NCBI GenBank assembly: GCA_030770425.1 | Contig: JASJFT010000027.1 | Location: forward strand, 267,533 to 331,532 | DNA from: Darksidea phi | Lineage: Eukaryota > Ascomycota > Dothideomycetes > Pleosporales > Lentitheciaceae | Length of the DNA: 64,000 nt | Direction: 5' to 3' | Shown: one piece after another, positions 57,558-64,000 of the stretch | How the letters are laid out: every line of letters starts with the position of its first letter | Position numbering within the stretch: position 1 is the stretch's first letter | Program-made: the position numbers and the translations under genes | Notes under the pieces: model-generated | What the model was told of the DNA's origin: nothing | Seen by the model: the letters and a program-made list of their open reading frames with translations, nothing else | The model's database searches: none

Positions 57558-60500
57558 ATAAGCCATTGTCCTCTATTAGTCAGTTGAGCGGACGCGATGG
57601 ACGATGTCTTGGTCTTAATAATAGCGCTCGCTAACGACGAGCGGGAAGGTCCAGCTTCGGAACGCAAATATAGTTAGGCCTGAATTACGTTTAGGTTGTA
57701 AACGATAATAACGTCTATAAATTAGTAGCTAAGGATATTCTCTTAATATTAAAACCTAACTTATAGTAAGCGAGCCTAACGTAATAAGCGACTACGCGAT
57801 CTAGATAGCTTTTAATTTAATACTAGTATCGATATACCTAATAACGAAATATATATAAGTTAGTAACTCTTAAATAAGGAATATTTTATAACTTATCTAA
57901 TATATAGAAATAAAGAACTTTTTCTTAATAGTCCTATAAGTATTCTTACTAGAGAGCTTACTCTATACGAAGATAAATCCCCTCTATTAAGTTTCTATAT
58001 AACTATAATACTCTCTATAAGCTTTATCTATACCTACCTAACTACTCTATCGTTTTAATCGAGAAGGCGTTTACGTTACGGTCGGAGCTTAGGCGGTAAA
58101 GATACCGGGGGTAGATAGATCTTTATTATCTTTATTATTTTAGTTAGACTTCTTCTTACCCTTACTATCTCGCCTAACGTTTTTCTTTATCTTCTTAACG
58201 GGCTTTTCCCTAGCCTTCTTAGTCTTTTCCTCCTCCTTCTTATTCTTCTTAGATTTAGGCTTAGGTTCTTACCGCTTCTTACTCTAGGCTTCCCGTAAGA
58301 GGTTTCCCTTAGTATCGCGATTACTAGTAAACGTAAGACTAGTAGTAGGGGGAGCTTAAAACTTATTACTACTAGTTATTCTAATCTTAATATTAACTCT
58401 AAGTATTAAATTATCTAGATTAATAGATAGAGTCTTTATTACTAACTTCTTATTAAACGAGAGCTTGTTTATAAATTAACGTACGAATAATTAATTAGTA
58501 TTAACTAGCTTTACTCTTATTATTCTCTATATTAGGAAATTACTTTGTAATATAATATTATTACTATTATAGAGACGGTCGATTAAATCGAAGAAGGGGG
58601 CTTACTTATAGGTTATCCTATACCCGTCGGCTTTAGCTTAGGTAAATAGTCTAATAGTACTAATAATATAGTAGGCTACCTAGTAACGTATTACGAAAAT
58701 ATTAAGATTATTCTTCTTAGCTATAAAAGAGATAGGTAGATTCTCTTTAGTTACTAGCCTTATTATATCGTTAGTAATAACTATACTATAGAAGGTAATT
58801 AGTCTTTTAAAGCCTTAGATAAACTTAGTCGTATTTATAAGAATTTTATTAATCTTTACCTTATAATTTAATATCTAATTATCGTACTACTAGTAGAGCT
58901 ATACCTTAATCTACTAGATCTACCTAATATAGTTAGAGATAACGCTAATATCCTCTTCTAGGATATACCTAAATTTAACACCTATAGTAGTAATTAATAG
59001 TAGATTAAAAGTAAGTATTTTCTTTATTACCTACGCGATAACTTCTATCTCCTTTCGGTTAATCTAAGTAGTCTAACCTAGTAGCGTCTTATTTTTAATA
59101 TTATTTTTAATAATATCGATAGTAACTTAAAAAGACGAAGTTTAAGAGCTATCTCGAAGTATACTATTTTAGAATATTTTAAGCGTATTCTAAAGTAATA
59201 TAAAGTTATACTCGATTCCCTTAGTAGCTATAAGCTTATTATTATAGTATTATTTTAAAAACTAAGTTAGAAGTTTATTAGTTATATAGTAGTATTCCTT
59301 AAGTATAAAGATACTAGACTAATAGTTATTACCTTCTACTAGTACCCTAAGTAAGGTATAAGCCGTAACTAAACTACTAAGATTTAAGTCTATAAATAGT
59401 AGTATATCTTTCTATTAATACTAATTACTAATAAGAGTTATATAGTTAAGACGACCGATATATATATCTAGAGGTACTACTAAGCTAGATAAGATCTTAT
59501 AGGTAGTCTTATTTATAATAACTTTATACTAAACTAAGATCTTAATTAGTATAGGATAAACTAATATCGATAATATATAGAATAAATACTTAACCTTATT
59601 ATTAAGGAAATAGAGGCTAAGGTTATACTCTAAGTTATTAATATATTCTCTAGTTTACTTTCTCTCGTCTATAGTTAAATAGAACTTTAAGTTAGTAAAA
59701 GTATTTTAATAGCTCTAGGCTAATAAATATATAGTATAGGTCTTATTAGTAGTCTATACCTTAATACGTTCGTTTAACTTAAAGCTAAAAGTTTATTTAT
59801 AGTTTAGTAGTATATTTTAAGAGTTAGTAGCTCGTATTATTTCTATAAGATTATTCTATATATCTATTTACTCTTACTCTATAGTCGAAAGTTATTATAC
59901 CTATAAGTACTTAACTTTACTAATTAAGTAATAAGCCTTAGTAAAAAGTATCTACTTATATATAGAGAGAGTATCTCTAGTATACTTTAAAAATACCTCG
60001 AGTAGATTCTATATAGTAGTATTTTAAGACGTATAAAATATAACTCTATAACTAAGGTAGCTATATATATTACTAATAATAACTTTAGTACGGGTCTTAT
60101 CTATATTTAGTAGTTCTTAAATAATAGTATAACTAGATAGCGAAGTTAGGATATACTTAATCGAATCGAATTATTCTTTATTTAGTAGTAGAGATATAGC
60201 GCGTAGATAATTATAAATTACCTATAGTTTATTCTTACTTAAGGTCGTAGCTAATACTCTAGAACTATTTAAAGGCTTATAATAGTCTAAGAGAATATAT
60301 TTAAGATCTAGACTAATAGACTTATTTAATAAATTAATTACTTAGATATTTAATATAACCTTTATTTACTATTAATATAGGATATCGTTAATAAGGTAGC
60401 TAATAAAGACGTTAAACTCGTTATTATTAGCTTAAAATTTTAGTACTTTCCCGGAGATAACTACTATAAAAGATACTTTATTATCTAAGGAATTAGGAAC

Positions 60501-63500
60501 GACCTATCTACTAAGCTTAACTATATTACTCTTACTAGATTCCTAGGCGTTAACTAAGTTAATTTCGATTATAATACGAGTACCTATAGAGGGTAAGTTA
60601 ATTACTATATTACTTATTATCTTATTATACCCGAGGAATAGTTCTATAATATAGCGGCCTTTATTATTAGGAATAGAAGTAAATTAAGCTTAAAATTAGG
60701 CTTTAGTACCCTCTATATCGCTCTAAATCGTATACTTAAGGTCCTATAGTTAATACTCTTATTCTTACTCTATACTAAGCTTTAAAAGGAATACTATCTT
60801 ATTAGAATTTTTATATAATTATAGTAAGTTAATTAATAGCTACTTCTAAGACTTAGACTTTAATAGTTACTTAGTTATCTTAGTACTATTTATAACTACT
60901 ATCTCCTTAAACTCCTACTTCTTAACTAGCTAATATAGTATCTTAAACGTAAAGCTAGGTAACTCGACCTTCTTAATCGATTTCTTATATTAAAGATAAA
61001 AGAACTAAAGGTTACTATAGTACTTAGTAATAGTAAAGATATACTTTATATAATCGGCTATAACTTTTTAGAACTTAAACTAACCTTATTTAATAGAGAA
61101 GTATAGGTAGAGTTCTTTAGCTAATTTTAGGTATATAAGAAGTACGTCTTATATATCTAAATTATTATATAATTCTATAATTTCCGTAAGTCGCTCTTAT
61201 AATATATCTTCCTAATAGCGGGCCTTTAACTACTTATAAAGTTAAAAAGAGAGTTAAAAAATATATATTTTTTAAAGACCTAATATACGATCTAATAGTA
61301 TAGTACTATTATACCTATTAGCTTTAGTAAAGATACCTTTATTAAATTTAGAAAGGAATTCTATATTAATAAAGTTATCCTTCCTATAAGTAAAGTCCTA
61401 CGTATATAGTCTAGTAGATAGGGTTTTTCTAGTATAAGTATTAATAATACTAATCTTAATATAAGGTACCTAGGTTTTAAGATAGAATATAGCCTTAACT
61501 ATATTACCTATAGGTAATTTAACCGGGGCTAAGGTCTTAGCCGAAGCCTTCTAGTTCTTCTTAGTAATTAGCTATACCTTATTTTTACCTTTACTCTTAC
61601 TCTTATTCTTATCTATATTCTTACCGGGATCTACTAATAATATATCTACGGCTTATACTTACTCTAAAGATATCTTAAGATACTTACTAATATACCTAGC
61701 TATATTATTTTAACCTAGAATAGATAAGATAATAATTATATAAACCCTCTTACCTATTCGGAGCTTATTAGGTATCTTATTCTATAGTAATATATCGTCT
61801 ACTCGTAGCGAGAAGATATCCCTTATATTAACTAACGCGGAATTATTACTATCGAGTTCTAGTAAAAGTATATCTAGGTAGAGATATATATTAAGCGCTA
61901 ATAGCTAGGCCTAGAGATTAGGTATAGATACTTTAACTAAGTAGGTCCTAGTAACCTTAGCTATAGTAGGTTCTATAGTTATAGCCCGTTTCTTAACCGA
62001 TATAAAGACCTTCTCGCGCTTCTCTTTAAACTACTCGACGTTAATTATATCCTTATTCTTAGTCTTACGCGTCTACTTAGATAAAGAACCGATTAAGATC
62101 TAATTTATTACTTTAGCTATTACTACTACTAAAGTCTTACCTACTACCTATACTACTACTACTACTACGTTCGTATCGCGTATTTCTACCTTAGTAATTA
62201 GCCCCTATTAGGAATTATTAAGTCTAAAACTAGATATAGTAAAAGAAATAGAAAACTTTAGTCTAGTTATAGTTCCCTTAACTTCTAGAACTCCGCTACT
62301 CTTATAAGTAGTAAGAACCCTAGATAGCTAGATCTTTAGACTTCCTAAAAAACTAAAGAGCTTTACTATAGGATCTACGCGTAAGTTAATACGTATAATT
62401 CTAAGTAGGAGGTATAACTAAATTTAACCTATATATATTAGTATTTACTTTATACTAATCCTATACTTAAAGAGTAGGATCTACCTAAGGGCCGGTAGGC
62501 TCGCTTAGTATTAGTTAGTACTTATAGTTACTACCTAGCTAGCTACGGGATACTAGCCCTAAGTAAGTTAAATACTAAATACTACTAAAGTTATTATTAT
62601 ATACGCCTAAAGACGTACGTCTAAAGAGTCTATATATATATTAAAGAGAAAAAGGGAAGTAGGAGAGATAGATAGACGTTAAGTATTTATAAAAATTTAT
62701 ATAATAGGGTAGTAGAACTTTATACTAGTTATAGTAATAAAGAATAGTAAAGGTAAATAGTTTAAAGGTCGTAGCTAAAGTATAATCCTTCTTTACTCTA
62801 GCTTCTTCTACTTAACGTTACTATCTCGCTCGTTTATTAATATATCTCTTATATTTACTTTAATCTACCTATTCTTTAACCTTATATATATACCCTTACC
62901 TAATAATCTCTTAAAATAGAAGGGTAACCTAGCGCTAGGCTAGCTCTAGGATAATAGTAGTAGATAAATATATAAACGTAGTTAATAGGGTAGGTAGGTA
63001 TATTATATTAAAGACTAATCGCTCTATTATTTATACTAATCTTTCTTATCTTAGTTAAGACTTAGAGCTACTAAATCTTAATAACGAAAAGGGTAAGTAC
63101 GAGTTTATATACCTATTATACTACTAAACTAATTTAGATTATAGATAGTTATCGAACCTCTCCTTATATAACCTTTAATAAAGTACTTCTTATAGATAAG
63201 TATATAAATAAAGTTATCTCTATAATTAATAAGCTTAAGGGTCTAGGCCTATAATAACTTTAGATCCCTCTACTAAAATACGTAGTACTAGGTATATAGT
63301 TACGTCGTAATATTAGCGTATTATTTTAACTAAATTAGCTCGAAATAATCGACTAGTAAGTTATTAGTTATTAAGACTATATCTAGTATTTAAATACCTC
63401 GATTAACTAATACTTATACCTATTATTTATTATTTATTAAGATAGAGCCCTCTAGTAACCCCTATAATAAGTAATATACTTAAATTATCCTCTATTAGAG

Positions 63501-64000
63501 CTATAACTATAACGAGAGGAATAGAAGTAAATTTTCTAGTTAGGTTCCTAACCTAAATCCGACGGATATTAAGTTTATATCGACTAATTCTCTATCTATA
63601 CTTAAAGATCTTATTATACGAGCTTAGCTAGTAGCCCTCTACCCTATAAGCGATCTAACGGAATTCTTATTATACGCTATCGTTCTAAGAATCCTAATAC
63701 CTAAATATACTACTCTATAAGGTAGTAATAACGTAAGGATATATATAAGGCCTCTTTTAGTTAAATATCCTCCTATATAACGAAGGAGAAGAGCGATACT
63801 ACTTCTAAATATACTAGACTTATCGTAAAGTAGTTCTAATCAACGCGATAAGCTTCTTAGCTAGCTATTAGGCTAGTTTCTATACTAGATTAGCTTATAT
63901 AATTACTCCTAGCTACTATACCGTATTCTATTCTATATAAGCTACTCTTATATAGAGCTATTATAATTAACTATAGTTCTTACTTCTTTCTCTTATAGTA
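57558..64000. repeat. TA-rich tract with RIP-like dinucleotide bias, degraded transposon DNA
   Basis: From about 57650 to the window edge the sequence is dominated by TA, with CA and TG almost absent while CG persists (for instance in 58381-58560). No open frame of note exists on either strand. CpA-to-TpA conversion on both strands is what RIP does to repeated DNA in Pezizomycotina. Length over 6 kb fits one or more retrotransposons, but too little survives to name domains. Regularly long stretches without tandem structure argue against a simple satellite. Confidence 0.8.

Overview
The window is nuclear DNA of a filamentous ascomycete (Pezizomycotina; a dothideomycete is my best guess, not proven). 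The evidence is short (about 45-70 nt) GT-AG introns with fungal branch points, fungal-only families (Fus1-like SH3 membrane protein, fungal rhodopsin-domain protein, STAND/NLR, S41-like secreted protein), a highly reducing polyketide synthase, and a 6.4 kb TA-rich tract with the mark of repeat-induced point mutation (RIP). I found no rRNA, tRNA or CRISPR.

Layout. 0-2 kb: 5' part of a STAND/NLR-type NTPase on the minus strand, cut by the window edge. 2-13.8 kb: mostly non-coding, with one clear single-exon gene of unknown function (7.8-9.0 kb). 13.8-16.0 kb: a decayed S41-type peptidase gene. 17.2-33.0 kb: a secondary-metabolism cluster. On the minus strand it holds a broken 3-ketodihydrosphingosine reductase-like gene, a 14-TM-type MFS transporter, a PLP-dependent alpha-oxoamine synthase and a seven-TM rhodopsin-domain protein. 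Divergent from the last is a complete ten-exon highly reducing PKS (KS-AT-DH-MT-ER-KR-ACP, 2,586 aa). 33.9-35.2 kb: an F-box/2EXR-like gene. 35.3-36.4 kb: an unidentified, apparently degraded gene. 39.2-53 kb: an ordinary, mostly housekeeping block: Fus1-like SH3 membrane protein, C2H2 zinc-finger regulator, two small putatively lipid-anchored proteins that look like tandem paralogues, a second MFS transporter, a TMEM19/DUF92 membrane protein and the proteasome assembly factor Ump1. 53-64 kb: a transposon-rich zone with an inverted-repeat element around a 12-bp minisatellite, a 59-bp tandem array, a Tc1/mariner element with TA target duplication and a frameshifted transposase, and a long RIP-like TA-rich tract.

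How the cluster may work. A reducing PKS without thioesterase, an alpha-oxoamine synthase and a KDS-reductase relative form the enzyme set of sphinganine-analogue pathways (fumonisin, AAL-toxin, sphingofungin types). By that analogy the oxoamine synthase would release the chain by decarboxylative condensation with an amino acid, the reductase would reduce the 3-ketone, and the MFS protein would export the product. Here the reductase is a pseudogene, so the pathway is either altered, served by a reductase elsewhere, or being lost. This assignment is inference from gene content; no product is shown by the sequence.
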